64,000 nucleotides of DNA from Hymenobacter sp. CRA2 (GTDB taxonomy: Bacteria > Bacteroidota > Bacteroidia > Cytophagales > Hymenobacteraceae), in the NCBI RefSeq assembly GCF_002007105.1, contig NZ_MVBC01000003.1, positions 304,546 to 368,545 of the forward strand, read 5' to 3'. Positions 41,549-50,878 of this stretch are shown here, in pieces. A model generated the notes under the pieces. That model searched no databases and was not told the origin of the DNA. It saw only the letters and a program-made list of their open reading frames with translations. How positions within the stretch are numbered: the first letter of the stretch is position 1; the number at the start of each line of letters is the position of its first letter. A program made the position numbers and the translations under genes.

Positions 41549-44500
41549 ATGAAAAAAAATCTACTGATGGTCGCGCCGCTGCTCAGCGTTGCGGTGATGG
41601 CCTCGGCTCAGCAAACCCGGCAAATCACGGGTGTTGTGCGGTCGGAGAAAGGGGAAGCGCTGCCCGGCGTGACCGTGGTAGTAAAAGGTACCACCAACGG
41701 TGCCTCAACGGATCCGGATGGCAAGTTCAGCCTGAACGTATCGGGCACGGCCGACGTGACGCTGCGGGTGAGCTACATCGGCTTCACCCCGCAGGACGTA
41801 CCGGTGGGCACCAGCGGCACGGTGAACGTGACGCTGAAGGAAGACGCCCAGACCCTGAGCGACGTGGTCGTAATCGGCTACCAGGCCGTGGAGCGCAAGG
41901 ACGTGACGGGCTCGGTATCGTCGGTCAACTCTAAGCAACTGAAGGACATCCCCGTCAACTCGGCGGCTGAAGCGCTGACCGGCCGCTTGGCCGGCGTGCA
42001 GCTGACCTCGTCGGAAGGCACGCCCGGCAACCTGAACGTGCAGGTGCGCGTGCGCGGTGGGGGCTCCATCACCCAAGACAACTCGCCGCTCTACGTAGTG
42101 GACGGCATCCAGATTGAAAACGCGCTGAACGTCATTGCTCCGCAGGACATTCAGTCGGTAGACGTATTGAAGGACGCCTCGGCTACGGCCATTTACGGGG
42201 CCCGCGGTGCCAACGGCGTGGTTATCATCACCACCAAGAAGGGCCTGGAAGGCCGCACGGTGGTGAGCTACAACGGCTTTGCCGGCTTCCGCAAAATCAG
42301 CAAGACGCTGGGCGTGCTCGGGCCTGACGACTACCTGAACTACCAGTTCGAGCGCACCAGCGTCATCGGCAACGCCTCGGGTGGCCTGGCCACGTTCGGC
42401 ACGCTGTTTGGCTCGCCCCGCTTCAACAACGATACCCTGCAGCGGGCGCGCCAGGCACCAAACATCAACTGGCAGGACGAAGTGTTCGGCCGCAGCGCCT
42501 TCCAGCAGACGCACAACGTGTCGGTGGCCGGCGGCGTGAAGGGCACGACCTACGCGCTGAGCCTGACACGCAACACCGAAGACGGGATTCAGCGCGGCTC
42601 CGACTACGAGCGTAACCTGGTGAACTTCCGCTTCGACACGAAGGCCACCGACCGGTTCCGCGTGGGCTTCAACATGCGCTTCAACAACCAGCAGACCAAC
42701 GGGGCAGGCACGTCCTCGTCGGGCTCGAACACGACCTCGCGCCTGCGCAACGCGGTGCAGTTCCAGCCGCTGGCCGTGCCGCGCCCCGATGGCTCGGTAG
42801 TGGATATTTCCTCTTTCGACCCGGAGTTCTTTGAGCTGTCGTCGTTGGCCAACCCGATAGTAGTTATCGACAACGAGCAGCGCCAGGACAAGCGTCGCAC
42901 CATTAACGTGGGCGGCAACGTGGCCCTGGACCTGTTCAAGGGCCTGACGTTCCGCTCCACGGCCGGCTTCGACATCAGCAACTTCGACCTAAGCACGTTC
43001 AACGGGCGTTATTCACCGTTGCTGCGCGGCTCGTCGGGCGGCTACGCCAACCTGCCCACGGCTTACATCTCCGCCACTACCCAGCAGACGCTCAACAACT
43101 CGAACGTGCTGGACTACAGCTACAAGAAGGACAAGCACGTCCTGGGTGTACTGCTGGGCCACGAGGTGTACACGCAAATCAACCGCCAGCAGGAAATCCA
43201 GACGAACTTCCTGCCGCTGGACATCACCGCCGAGCGGGCCTGGGCCAACATCAACCAGGGTGTGCTGCCTCCTGGCCAGACCTCGCAGCCGGTACTGCCG
43301 CAAACCGGCATTCCGCAGAACTACCGTCTGCTGTCGGGCTTTGGGCGCATCACCTACTCCTACGACGACAAGTACCTCTTCACCGGTACCTTCCGCGCCG
43401 ACGGCTCCTCGAAGTTTAAGCAGGGCAATAAATGGGGCTACTTCCCCGGTGCCTCGGTGGCGTGGCGCATCTCCAGGGAAAACTTCTTCCAGGGCGTAGA
43501 AGCGGTGAACGACCTGAAGCTGCGCTTTAGCTACGGTGCCGCCGGCAACAACCGCATTGCCGACAACCTGTACTACGGCCTGTTCCAGGCTGGCGTGGCG
43601 CCGTACTCGCTGGGCGGCGTTATCGTGAACGGCGCGGCTTCGACGCGCCTGGCTAACCCCGGGTTGAAGTGGGAGACGACGACCACGCGCGACATCGGCC
43701 TGGACCTGGCTTTGCTGCAGAACCGCGTGCAGCTGACGGCCGACGTGTATTACAACACGACCTCGGACCTGCTGCTCAACAAGCCGTTGCCGGCCTTCGT
43801 GGGCTACCCCGTGCAGCAGCAAAACGTGGGTAAAACCGCCAACCGTGGTATCGAGCTGCAGTTGACGGGTACCATCATCCAGAACAGCAATTTCACCTGG
43901 ACGGCCACGGCTAATGCCTCGATGAACCGTGGCAAAATCGTGAGCCTAGGGGGCGACCAGCAGGAAATCCCAGCCATTACCTCGGGCTGGGCCAATCAGG
44001 CCTCGCTGGTGCCGGATTACGTGGCTCGCGTCGGCCAGCCCGTCGGCCAGATGTACGGCTACGTGACCGACGGCTTCCTCACTGCCGACGACTTCGAGAG
44101 CTACACGCCCTCTACTACGCCCGGCGGCTTGGGCACCTGGGTGCCCAAGCAGGGCTTGGTAAACAACCTGGGCCTGATCGGCGAAAACGCCTTCCGGCCC
44201 GGTCTTATTAAGCTGAAGGACCTGAACGGTGACGGCAAAATCGACGACAGCGACCGTACCGTTATCGGCAACGCCAACCCCAAAGTGGTGGGCGGCCTGA
44301 ACCAGCAGTTCACCTACAAGGGCTTTGATGCCAGCGTCTTTGTGAACTTCGTGCTGGGCAACGACGTCTACAACGCTAACAAAATCGAGTTTACCTCGAA
44401 CACGCCCAACACGGCCTTCAGCAACGTGCTGGACATCATGAGCGACCGGTACCGCATCATCGAGGCCGACGGCTCGCCCATCACCTCGCTGGAGCGCCTG

Positions 44501-44821
44501 CGCGAAGCCAACCAGAACGCCAACATCTGGACGCCTACCCGCAACTTCTTCCTGCACTCCTGGGCGATAGAGGACGGCTCCTTCCTGCGCGTGAACAACG
44601 TGACGCTGGGCTATACCCTGCCGAAGACCCTGACTACCCGCGCCAAGGTGCAGTCGCTGCGTTTCTACGTGACGCTCAACAACCTCTACACGTTCACCAA
44701 GTACACCGGCTTCGACCCGGAAGTGAACACCCGCCGTTCCTCACCGCTGACGCCCGGCGTAGACTACGCCGCCTACCCGCGCAGCCGTGCCTTCCTCTTC
44801 GGCGTGAACCTCTCCCTCTAA
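41549..44821 (+). CDS. susC: SusC/RagA-type TonB-linked outer-membrane transporter
   Basis: 1090 residues. Signal peptide to about residue 20; a carboxypeptidase-regulatory-like domain (ITGVVRSEKGEALPGVTVVV) at about 26-100; a TonB plug starting SDVVVIGYQAVERKDVTGSV with the RagA motif PLYVVDGI; then a 22-stranded barrel ending SRAFLFGVNLSL. It imports oligogalacturonides across the outer membrane as a complex with the SusD-like lipoprotein encoded 27 bases downstream. Substrate assignment rests on the surrounding pectin genes. The ATG at 41549 is the natural start. Confidence 0.95.
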   Translation: MKKNLLMVAPLLSVAVMASAQQTRQITGVVRSEKGEALPGVTVVVKGTTNGASTDPDGKFSLNVSGTADVTLRVSYIGFTPQDVPVGTSGTVNVTLKEDAQTLSDVVVIGYQAVERKDVTGSVSSVNSKQLKDIPVNSAAEALTGRLAGVQLTSSEGTPGNLNVQVRVRGGGSITQDNSPLYVVDGIQIENALNVIAPQDIQSVDVLKDASATAIYGARGANGVVIITTKKGLEGRTVVSYNGFAGFRKISKTLGVLGPDDYLNYQFERTSVIGNASGGLATFGTLFGSPRFNNDTLQRARQAPNINWQDEVFGRSAFQQTHNVSVAGGVKGTTYALSLTRNTEDGIQRGSDYERNLVNFRFDTKATDRFRVGFNMRFNNQQTNGAGTSSSGSNTTSRLRNAVQFQPLAVPRPDGSVVDISSFDPEFFELSSLANPIVVIDNEQRQDKRRTINVGGNVALDLFKGLTFRSTAGFDISNFDLSTFNGRYSPLLRGSSGGYANLPTAYISATTQQTLNNSNVLDYSYKKDKHVLGVLLGHEVYTQINRQQEIQTNFLPLDITAERAWANINQGVLPPGQTSQPVLPQTGIPQNYRLLSGFGRITYSYDDKYLFTGTFRADGSSKFKQGNKWGYFPGASVAWRISRENFFQGVEAVNDLKLRFSYGAAGNNRIADNLYYGLFQAGVAPYSLGGVIVNGAASTRLANPGLKWETTTTRDIGLDLALLQNRVQLTADVYYNTTSDLLLNKPLPAFVGYPVQQQNVGKTANRGIELQLTGTIIQNSNFTWTATANASMNRGKIVSLGGDQQEIPAITSGWANQASLVPDYVARVGQPVGQMYGYVTDGFLTADDFESYTPSTTPGGLGTWVPKQGLVNNLGLIGENAFRPGLIKLKDLNGDGKIDDSDRTVIGNANPKVVGGLNQQFTYKGFDASVFVNFVLGNDVYNANKIEFTSNTPNTAFSNVLDIMSDRYRIIEADGSPITSLERLREANQNANIWTPTRNFFLHSWAIEDGSFLRVNNVTLGYTLPKTLTTRAKVQSLRFYVTLNNLYTFTKYTGFDPEVNTRRSSPLTPGVDYAAYPRSRAFLFGVNLSL

Positions 44822-44848
44822 TTCCCCACCCGTTTCTCCATTCTGAAT

Positions 44849-46735
44849 ATGAAATCGTTCAGCTTCTTTCGGGCCGCGCTGATTGCCGCAGCCGCGACGG
44901 GTTCGGCCGGTGCGCTGTCGTCGTGCAAAGATTTTCTGGAGGTCGACCCGGTCGCCCTGAATACGACGGAATATACCTTTAGCACGGTTGATGGGGCTAC
45001 GGCCGCCATCATCGGGGCCTACGACCCGCTCTCGGGCGACAACGGCTACGGCACCCGCATCAGCATGTACTACCCCTACGACTCGGACGAGATGATCGGG
45101 TCGTCGGGGGCTCCCGATGGTGGCCGCCGTAGCATTGCCCGCTACACGGCAGCAGCCACCAACTCGGAAATCAACAACCCTTGGAACCAGCTGTACCAAG
45201 GTGTGGAGCGCGCCAACATCTGCATCCAGCAGATTCCGCAGTCGCCGGCCTACACCAGCGGCAGCGCCGCCGACATCGCGGCCATGAAGCGCCTGCACGG
45301 CGAGGCGCTGACGCTGCGTGCGCAGTACGTCTTCGAGCTGGTGCGCAACTGGGGTGACGTGCCGGTGCAGTTCAACCCGTCGGTATCGGGCCAGGATTTC
45401 AACCTGCCCAACGCCGACCGCAATGCTACGCTCACCCGCCTCATCGAGGACCTGGCTACCGCCGAGCAGCTGGTGCCTTGGCGCTCCGAGGCCGGCACGG
45501 CCAATGAGCGCATCACCAAAGGCGCCGTGAAAGCCCTGCGCGCCCGCATTGCCATGTTCCGCGGTGGCTACAGCGAAAACCCGCGCACCGGCGCCTTCGA
45601 GCGCCAGGGCGACTACCTCGACTACTATCGTATTGCCCGCCAGGAATGCGCCGAGCTGATGGCCCGCCGCACCGAGCACGACCTGAATACGAGCTTCCTG
45701 GAGGTGTTCAAAAGTATGAACGAGAAGCGCCCCGAGGCCAAGCACGAAATCATGTTCGAAGTGGGCATGTCAACGGCTACCGGCGCCTCGGGCAGCAAGC
45801 TAGGCTACTACAACGGCCCACGTCTGCGCAACGCCAGCGGCACCTACGGCTCGACGCAAGGCGCCGTGACCATCGCGCCGCCGTACTTCTACGCTTTCGA
45901 TTCGACCGACACCCGCCGCGACGTTACCATCACGACCTACGAAATTGGGTCTACCAGCAACTTCCAGTCGGGGGTGGCACTGAGCGCCATCACCGACGGT
46001 AAGTGGCGCCGCGACTGGCACGTGCCGCCCGTTACCGGCTCGGTAAACTACCTGGACTACAACTGGCCCATCATTCGTTTCGCCGACGTGCTGCTGATGT
46101 TTGCCGAAGCTGACAACGAGCTGAGCGGCACCCCGAGCCAGGCCGCTAAGAATGCCTTCTTGGAGGTGCGGGCACGCGCTTTCGGCGGCAACCGCTCCAA
46201 AGCTGAAACTACGCTTACGCAGGCCGGCCTCAACCTGAACTCCAAATCAGGGTTCTTCGACGCCATCGTGAACGAGCGTTACCTGGAGTTTGGTGGCGAA
46301 GCCATCCGCAAGTACGACCTGCTGCGCTGGAACCTGTTCGCCACCAAGATTGCCGAAGTAAAGGCCAACATCGAGAAGATGGCCAAGAACGAGGCGCCGT
46401 ACCAGAACATTCCGCAGTACATGTTCTACCGCACGCCCTCGGCTAGCCCGGTGCAGTGGGTAAACTCGTTCTACCGGCCTTCGCCGTACACCACCGCGCC
46501 CGCCGGCACTACCCGCGTCAACTGGCGCCAGTCCATCAACGCGGCTTATATCGCCAATACGAAGCCGGCTGGTACCAGCTATTCGCTAACCCTCAACGGG
46601 ACCACAACGACCGAAACCAGCGCCGGCACGGGGCTAGCGGCCGAATATCGTCCTGGTCAAGGCAAGGAGCTGCTGCCCATTCCGCAGGCTACGCTGTCGG
46701 CCGACCCGGCTCTGCAGCAAAACTTCGGCTACTAA
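44849..46735 (+). CDS. susD: SusD/RagB-type surface glycan-binding lipoprotein
   Basis: 628 residues. A lipoprotein signal ends GALSSCKDFLEVDP with the modified Cys at about residue 26. SusD signatures are NPWNQLYQGVERANICIQQI, the TPR-like helices around MKRLHGEALTLRAQYVFELV and the late RYLEFGGEAIRKYDLLRW. It caps the SusC barrel and captures the pectic oligosaccharide. Its stop overlaps the ATG of kdgF (TAATG), coupling import to catabolism. No SusE/SusF-like gene follows. Confidence 0.95.
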   Translation: MKSFSFFRAALIAAAATGSAGALSSCKDFLEVDPVALNTTEYTFSTVDGATAAIIGAYDPLSGDNGYGTRISMYYPYDSDEMIGSSGAPDGGRRSIARYTAAATNSEINNPWNQLYQGVERANICIQQIPQSPAYTSGSAADIAAMKRLHGEALTLRAQYVFELVRNWGDVPVQFNPSVSGQDFNLPNADRNATLTRLIEDLATAEQLVPWRSEAGTANERITKGAVKALRARIAMFRGGYSENPRTGAFERQGDYLDYYRIARQECAELMARRTEHDLNTSFLEVFKSMNEKRPEAKHEIMFEVGMSTATGASGSKLGYYNGPRLRNASGTYGSTQGAVTIAPPYFYAFDSTDTRRDVTITTYEIGSTSNFQSGVALSAITDGKWRRDWHVPPVTGSVNYLDYNWPIIRFADVLLMFAEADNELSGTPSQAAKNAFLEVRARAFGGNRSKAETTLTQAGLNLNSKSGFFDAIVNERYLEFGGEAIRKYDLLRWNLFATKIAEVKANIEKMAKNEAPYQNIPQYMFYRTPSASPVQWVNSFYRPSPYTTAPAGTTRVNWRQSINAAYIANTKPAGTSYSLTLNGTTTTETSAGTGLAAEYRPGQGKELLPIPQATLSADPALQQNFGY

Positions 46736-47082
46736 TGCCTGCTGCCGAATACGCCTCTGTGCTATTCCACGCCGGCCACGGGCTCCAACTGGAGCCCGTG
46801 GCCGAGGGCGTGCGCCGGCAGGTGCTGGCCTACGGGCCGGAACTGATGCTGGTGCGCGTGGCCTTCGAGGCCGGTGCCGTAGGTGCCGAACACCAGCATC
46901 CGCACGCGCAGACCAGCTACGTAGAGAGCGGCGAGTTTGAGTACACCATAGCCGGCGAAACCCGCGTGCTGCGCCCCGGCGACAGCTGCTTTGTGCCTGG
47001 CAATACGCTGCACGGCACCACCTGCCGCCAGCCCGGCGTGCTGCTCGACAGCTTCAGCCCCCTGCGGAAAGATTTTGTGTAA
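46735..47082 (+). CDS. kdgF: KdgF-type cupin: unsaturated galacturonate linearisation
   Basis: 115 residues, one cupin domain. Metal ligands match the KdgF/cupin pattern: His53 and His55 in AEHQHPHAQTSYVESGEFE, Gln59, and His93 in PGNTLHGTTC, with the end LLDSFSPLRKDFV typical of KdgF. KdgF converts 4,5-unsaturated galacturonate from lyase products to 5-keto-4-deoxyuronate, the KduI substrate. The ATG at 46735 overlaps the susD stop by one base; the open frame further upstream lies inside susD and is discounted. No signal peptide, so it is cytoplasmic. Confidence 0.88.
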   Translation: MPAAEYASVLFHAGHGLQLEPVAEGVRRQVLAYGPELMLVRVAFEAGAVGAEHQHPHAQTSYVESGEFEYTIAGETRVLRPGDSCFVPGNTLHGTTCRQPGVLLDSFSPLRKDFV

Positions 47083-47128
47083 AACGGTTCTGCCGAGGCG
47101 GAATACTAGAATAGTGATGCGAGGAACG

Positions 47129-49183
47129 ATGAAACGTTGGTTGACTTTGCTGGCCGCAGCGGCCGGAATGACCATAGTGACTTGCCCGGCTACGGCTCAG
47201 CAAATCACTGTGGCCCCGGACGGCTCGGGCCAGTTCAAGACGGTGCAGGAGGCCATCAACAGCCTGCCCGCGCACGCCGACAAGCAGCGCGTCATCTACC
47301 TGAAGAAAGGCACCTACCGCGAGCAGCTGTACATCGACGGCAAGGACCACCTGACCCTGCGCGGACAGGGCGAAAAGAACACCATCATCACGGTGTCTCT
47401 GGCCCGCGAGGCTGCCCGCTGCGCCGGCAAAACCGACGACTGGGGCGTGGCCACCATCAACGTGCGCAACGCACCGGACCTGAGCTTTGAGGAGCTGACC
47501 GTGGTGAACAGCTACGGCCTCGACTCGCCCGGCGAAACGGTGATTCCCTGCCCCACGGACCCGGCCGGCCAGAAGAAAATCAGCGGCTCGACCCACCAGA
47601 TGGCCTTGCGCACCTTCGCCGGCTCGCCCCGGATGAAGTTTGTGCACTGCACCTTCCGCGCCTACGGCGGCGACACCGTCAGCCCCTGGGACACCGAAGC
47701 GGGCCAGTTCTACTTCAAGGACTGCACCCTGGAAGGCGGCGTCGACTTCTACTGCCCACGCGGCTGGGCCTACGCCGAAAACTGCCGCTTCATCTGCCAC
47801 AGCAACTCGGCCGCCATCTGGCACGACGGCACCGGCAACCGCGAATCCAAGACCGTACTCAAGAACTGCACCTTCGAAGGCGACCCGGGCTTTAAGCTGG
47901 GCCGCTACCACCGCGAGTCGCAGTTTTACCTCGTCGACTGCAAGTTCGCCCCGAACATGGCCGACGCGGATATCTACCATGCTACCTCGGGTCCCGGCAC
48001 CCCGCTGTGGGGCCGCCGCGTGTACTACAGCAACTGCCACCGCCAGGGCGGCGACTTCGCCTGGCACAAGGACAACCTGAGCACCGCCGCCGGTGCGCCC
48101 ACGGCCAAGCAGATCAACGCCGCCTGGACCTTCGGTGGCGCCTGGGACCCGGTGACGGGCAAGGTGGGCGCGCTGCCCGGTGGTGCCGCCGCTGCTACGG
48201 CCGCTAAGGATTCCGTGGCCGAGCGCATGCTGGTGTACCAGCGCGCTATCGGCGGCTGGCCCAAGGCGGTGGGGGAGAAGAAGGTGGACTACCAGCACGC
48301 GCTGACGGCCGCCGAAAAAGCCGCCACGATGAAGGATGCCAACCGCAAGGACGCGACCATCGACAATAACGCTACCACGCGCGAAATCACCTACCTGCTG
48401 GGCGCCTACAAGCGCACCAACAACCTCGTCTACCGCCAGGCGGCCGAGCGCGGCATTCGCTACCTGCTCACCATGCAGCACAAGAACGGCGGCTTCCCGC
48501 AGTTCTACCCCGACAGCAGCTCCTACCGCGCCCAGATTACCTACAACGACAACGCCATGGTGCGCGTGCTGTGGGTGCTGAAGGGCGTGGCCGACAAGCA
48601 GGGCGACTACGCCCTGGTCGACTTCAACTTGGTGCCGGCCGCCGAACAGGCCGTGCAACGCGGCGTGCAGTGCATGCTCAAGACGCAGTACGTGCAGAAC
48701 GGCAAGCTCACCGCCTGGTGCGCCCAGCACGACCGCCGCACCCTGCTGCCCTGCAAGGCCCGCGCCTTCGAGCTGGCCTCGCTCAGCGGCATGGAAACGG
48801 TGGGCATCGTGGAGTTTCTGATGGCCCAGCCCAACCCCACGCCGGAAATCAAGCAAGCCATTGAGGCGGCGGTGGCGTGGCTGAACGAGGTCAAAATGGA
48901 AGGCTACGCCGTGAAGGACGTGGACGACCCCGCGCAGCCTACAGGTAAGGACAGGAGAGTGGTGCAGGAGGCGGGTTCTACTTTGTGGGCACGCTTCTAC
49001 GACCTGGAAACCAACAAACCCATTTACGTCGGCCGCGACGGGGTGAAACACGCCTCGCTGGCCGACATCGAACACGAACGCCGCGTGGGCTACGCCTACA
49101 ACGGCACCTGGCCAGCTAAGCTGCTGACCAAAGAATACCCCAAGTGGCAACACCAGGGCGCGAACGGAAAGAGCGGATTATAA
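47129..49183 (+). CDS. Fused pectin methylesterase (CE8) and pectate lyase (PL10)
   Basis: 684 residues. Signal peptide to about residue 23. A CE8 beta-helix at 25-345 starts ITVAPDGSGQFKTVQEAIN and carries the catalytic aspartates in GGDTVSPW (Asp182) and LEGGVDFYCPRG (Asp206), and the Arg in LWGRRVYY. An Ala-rich linker (346-362) leads to a PL10-type pectate lyase domain (AIGGWPK, TIDNNATTREITYL, NGGFPQFYP, AGSTLWARFYDLETNKPI) to the end. It would demethylate pectin and then cleave the product by beta-elimination. An in-frame ATG at 47117 would add four residues; 47129 follows the GAGGAA stretch. It ends 13 bases before uxaB. Confidence 0.92.
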   Translation: MKRWLTLLAAAAGMTIVTCPATAQQITVAPDGSGQFKTVQEAINSLPAHADKQRVIYLKKGTYREQLYIDGKDHLTLRGQGEKNTIITVSLAREAARCAGKTDDWGVATINVRNAPDLSFEELTVVNSYGLDSPGETVIPCPTDPAGQKKISGSTHQMALRTFAGSPRMKFVHCTFRAYGGDTVSPWDTEAGQFYFKDCTLEGGVDFYCPRGWAYAENCRFICHSNSAAIWHDGTGNRESKTVLKNCTFEGDPGFKLGRYHRESQFYLVDCKFAPNMADADIYHATSGPGTPLWGRRVYYSNCHRQGGDFAWHKDNLSTAAGAPTAKQINAAWTFGGAWDPVTGKVGALPGGAAAATAAKDSVAERMLVYQRAIGGWPKAVGEKKVDYQHALTAAEKAATMKDANRKDATIDNNATTREITYLLGAYKRTNNLVYRQAAERGIRYLLTMQHKNGGFPQFYPDSSSYRAQITYNDNAMVRVLWVLKGVADKQGDYALVDFNLVPAAEQAVQRGVQCMLKTQYVQNGKLTAWCAQHDRRTLLPCKARAFELASLSGMETVGIVEFLMAQPNPTPEIKQAIEAAVAWLNEVKMEGYAVKDVDDPAQPTGKDRRVVQEAGSTLWARFYDLETNKPIYVGRDGVKHASLADIEHERRVGYAYNGTWPAKLLTKEYPKWQHQGANGKSGL

Positions 49184-49196
49184 GAGAATACCACCC

Positions 49197-50717
49197 ATGA
49201 GCTACTTGTCTCGCAACATCGCACTGGCCGAGGCCAGCCCGGCCGTTTCATTGCCGGAGGCGGCCCTGCTGGCCCTGCCCGAGAAGGTTTTGCAATTCGG
49301 TACCGGCGTGCTGCTGCGCGGCCTGCCCGACTACCTCATCGATAAAGCCAACCGCCAGTGCATCTTCAACGGCCGCGTGGTGGTGGTGAAGTCCACCGAC
49401 GGCGGCGACATCAACGCCTTCACCCGCCAGGACGGGCTGTACACGCTCTGCATCCGCGGGGTGGAAGACGGTCAGCTGGTGGAGGAAAACGTGGTCAGCT
49501 CGGCCATCAGCCGGGTGCTGTCGGCCAAGAGCCAGTGGGCCGAGGTGCTGCGCTTCGCCCAGACGCCCGACCTGCAGGTGGTCATCAGCAACACCACGGA
49601 AGTGGGTATTCAGCTGGTAGCCGACGACGTGCGTCAGTCGCCGCCGGTGAGCTTCCCCGGCAAGCTGCTGGCCGTGCTCTACGTGCGCTGGAAAGCCTTT
49701 AAGGGCGACAAATCGAAGGGTTTGGTTATCGTGCCCACCGAGCTGGTGCCCGACAACGGCAGCAAGCTCGAAGCCATTCTGCTGGAGCTGGCGCACCGCA
49801 ACGAGCTGGAAGCCGACTTCATCGACTGGCTGGAGACGGCCAACACCTGCTGCAACTCGCTGGTGGACCGCATCGTGCCGGGCCGCCCCGACGTGGGCGC
49901 CTACAACGCCCTGACCGAGGAACTGGGCTACGACGACGACTTGCTGACCATGTCGGAGTGCTACCGCCTCTGGGCCATCGAAGGCGACGAGAAGGTGCGC
50001 CAGGTGCTGTCCTTCGGGCAAGCCGACAAAGGCATCATTATTCAGCCCGACATCAACCAGTTCCGCGAGCTGAAGCTGCGCATGCTCAACGGCACGCACA
50101 CCTTGAGCTGCGGCCTGGCTTTCCTGAGCGGCTTCGAGACGGTGCGCGGCGCCATGGAAGACGACGTGATGGGCCAGTTTATCAGCCGCCTGATGGTGGA
50201 CGACCTGCGCCCCGGCATCCCGTACAAAATCGACGAAACCGTGGCCCGCGACTTCGCCCGTCAGGTGCTCGACCGTTTCCGCAACCCCTTCATCGAGCAC
50301 CGCTGGCTGGCCATCACGCTGAACTACACGGCCAAGATGCAGATGCGCAACGTGGCCACGCTGGTGAAGTACTTCGAGCTGCATAAGCAGGTGCCGCAGT
50401 GCGCTGCCCTGGGCTTCGCGGCCTACCTGCTCTTCATGCGCGCCACCCACCAGCAGGACCATACGTGGTACGGCGAGCTGAGCGGCGAAACCTACCCCAT
50501 TCAGGACGAAAAAGCGGGCTACTTCGCCGACCTCTGGCAGCGCCTCGCACCGGCTGAGCTGGTAAGCACCGTGCTGCATAACCAGGCCCTGTGGAACCAC
50601 GACCTGACCGCCCTGCCGGGCTTCAGCAGCGCCGTGACCGGCTACCTGCAGCAGATGCTGGAGGATGGCGTGTACGCCACCGTCGCCAAGCACCTGCGGA
50701 GCGAAGTGACGGCCTAG
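49197..50717 (+). CDS. uxaB: Tagaturonate reductase
   Basis: 506 residues of the mannitol-dehydrogenase superfamily. The nucleotide-binding start is VLQFGTGVLLRGLPDYLID, followed by VISNTTEVGIQL and GLVIVPTELVPDNG; the catalytic region has DRIVPGRP and KLRMLNGTHTLSCGLAFL. It reduces tagaturonate to altronate with NADH, the second step of the galacturonate isomerase branch. It follows the CE8-PL10 gene by 13 bases and is separated from uxaA by a palindromic repeat of about 110 bases. Confidence 0.95.
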   Translation: MSYLSRNIALAEASPAVSLPEAALLALPEKVLQFGTGVLLRGLPDYLIDKANRQCIFNGRVVVVKSTDGGDINAFTRQDGLYTLCIRGVEDGQLVEENVVSSAISRVLSAKSQWAEVLRFAQTPDLQVVISNTTEVGIQLVADDVRQSPPVSFPGKLLAVLYVRWKAFKGDKSKGLVIVPTELVPDNGSKLEAILLELAHRNELEADFIDWLETANTCCNSLVDRIVPGRPDVGAYNALTEELGYDDDLLTMSECYRLWAIEGDEKVRQVLSFGQADKGIIIQPDINQFRELKLRMLNGTHTLSCGLAFLSGFETVRGAMEDDVMGQFISRLMVDDLRPGIPYKIDETVARDFARQVLDRFRNPFIEHRWLAITLNYTAKMQMRNVATLVKYFELHKQVPQCAALGFAAYLLFMRATHQQDHTWYGELSGETYPIQDEKAGYFADLWQRLAPAELVSTVLHNQALWNHDLTALPGFSSAVTGYLQQMLEDGVYATVAKHLRSEVTA

Positions 50718-50752
50718 TTTGTTGTAAGGAGAAAGACCCTCAAATGTAGCCC

Positions 50753-50862
50753 GTCATGTCGAGCGAAGCCGAGACATCTCGCTCGATAGTGACTTCCTCG
50801 TTGAACAGAAAACAGTATCCGACGTCAGCACGCGAGATTCCTCGACTTCGCTCGGAATGACG
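50753..50862. repeat. Long palindrome between uxaB and uxaA
   Basis: Left CGTCATGTCGAGCGAAGCCG and right CGACTTCGCTCGGAATGACG pair imperfectly; inner CATCTCGC and CGCGAGAT continue the stem. It belongs to the family of 9621 and 22353 and sits inside an operon, 17 bases before the uxaA ATG. Confidence 0.8.
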
Positions 50863-50878
50863 TTCTGGAGAAACCAAT

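Noticed and set aside
47054..49153. Very long open frame antisense to the CE8-PL10 gene
   Set aside because: GC-rich codon bias leaves the opposite strand open; the His/Gly/Val-rich translation shows no domain, and the plus strand has clear catalytic motifs.
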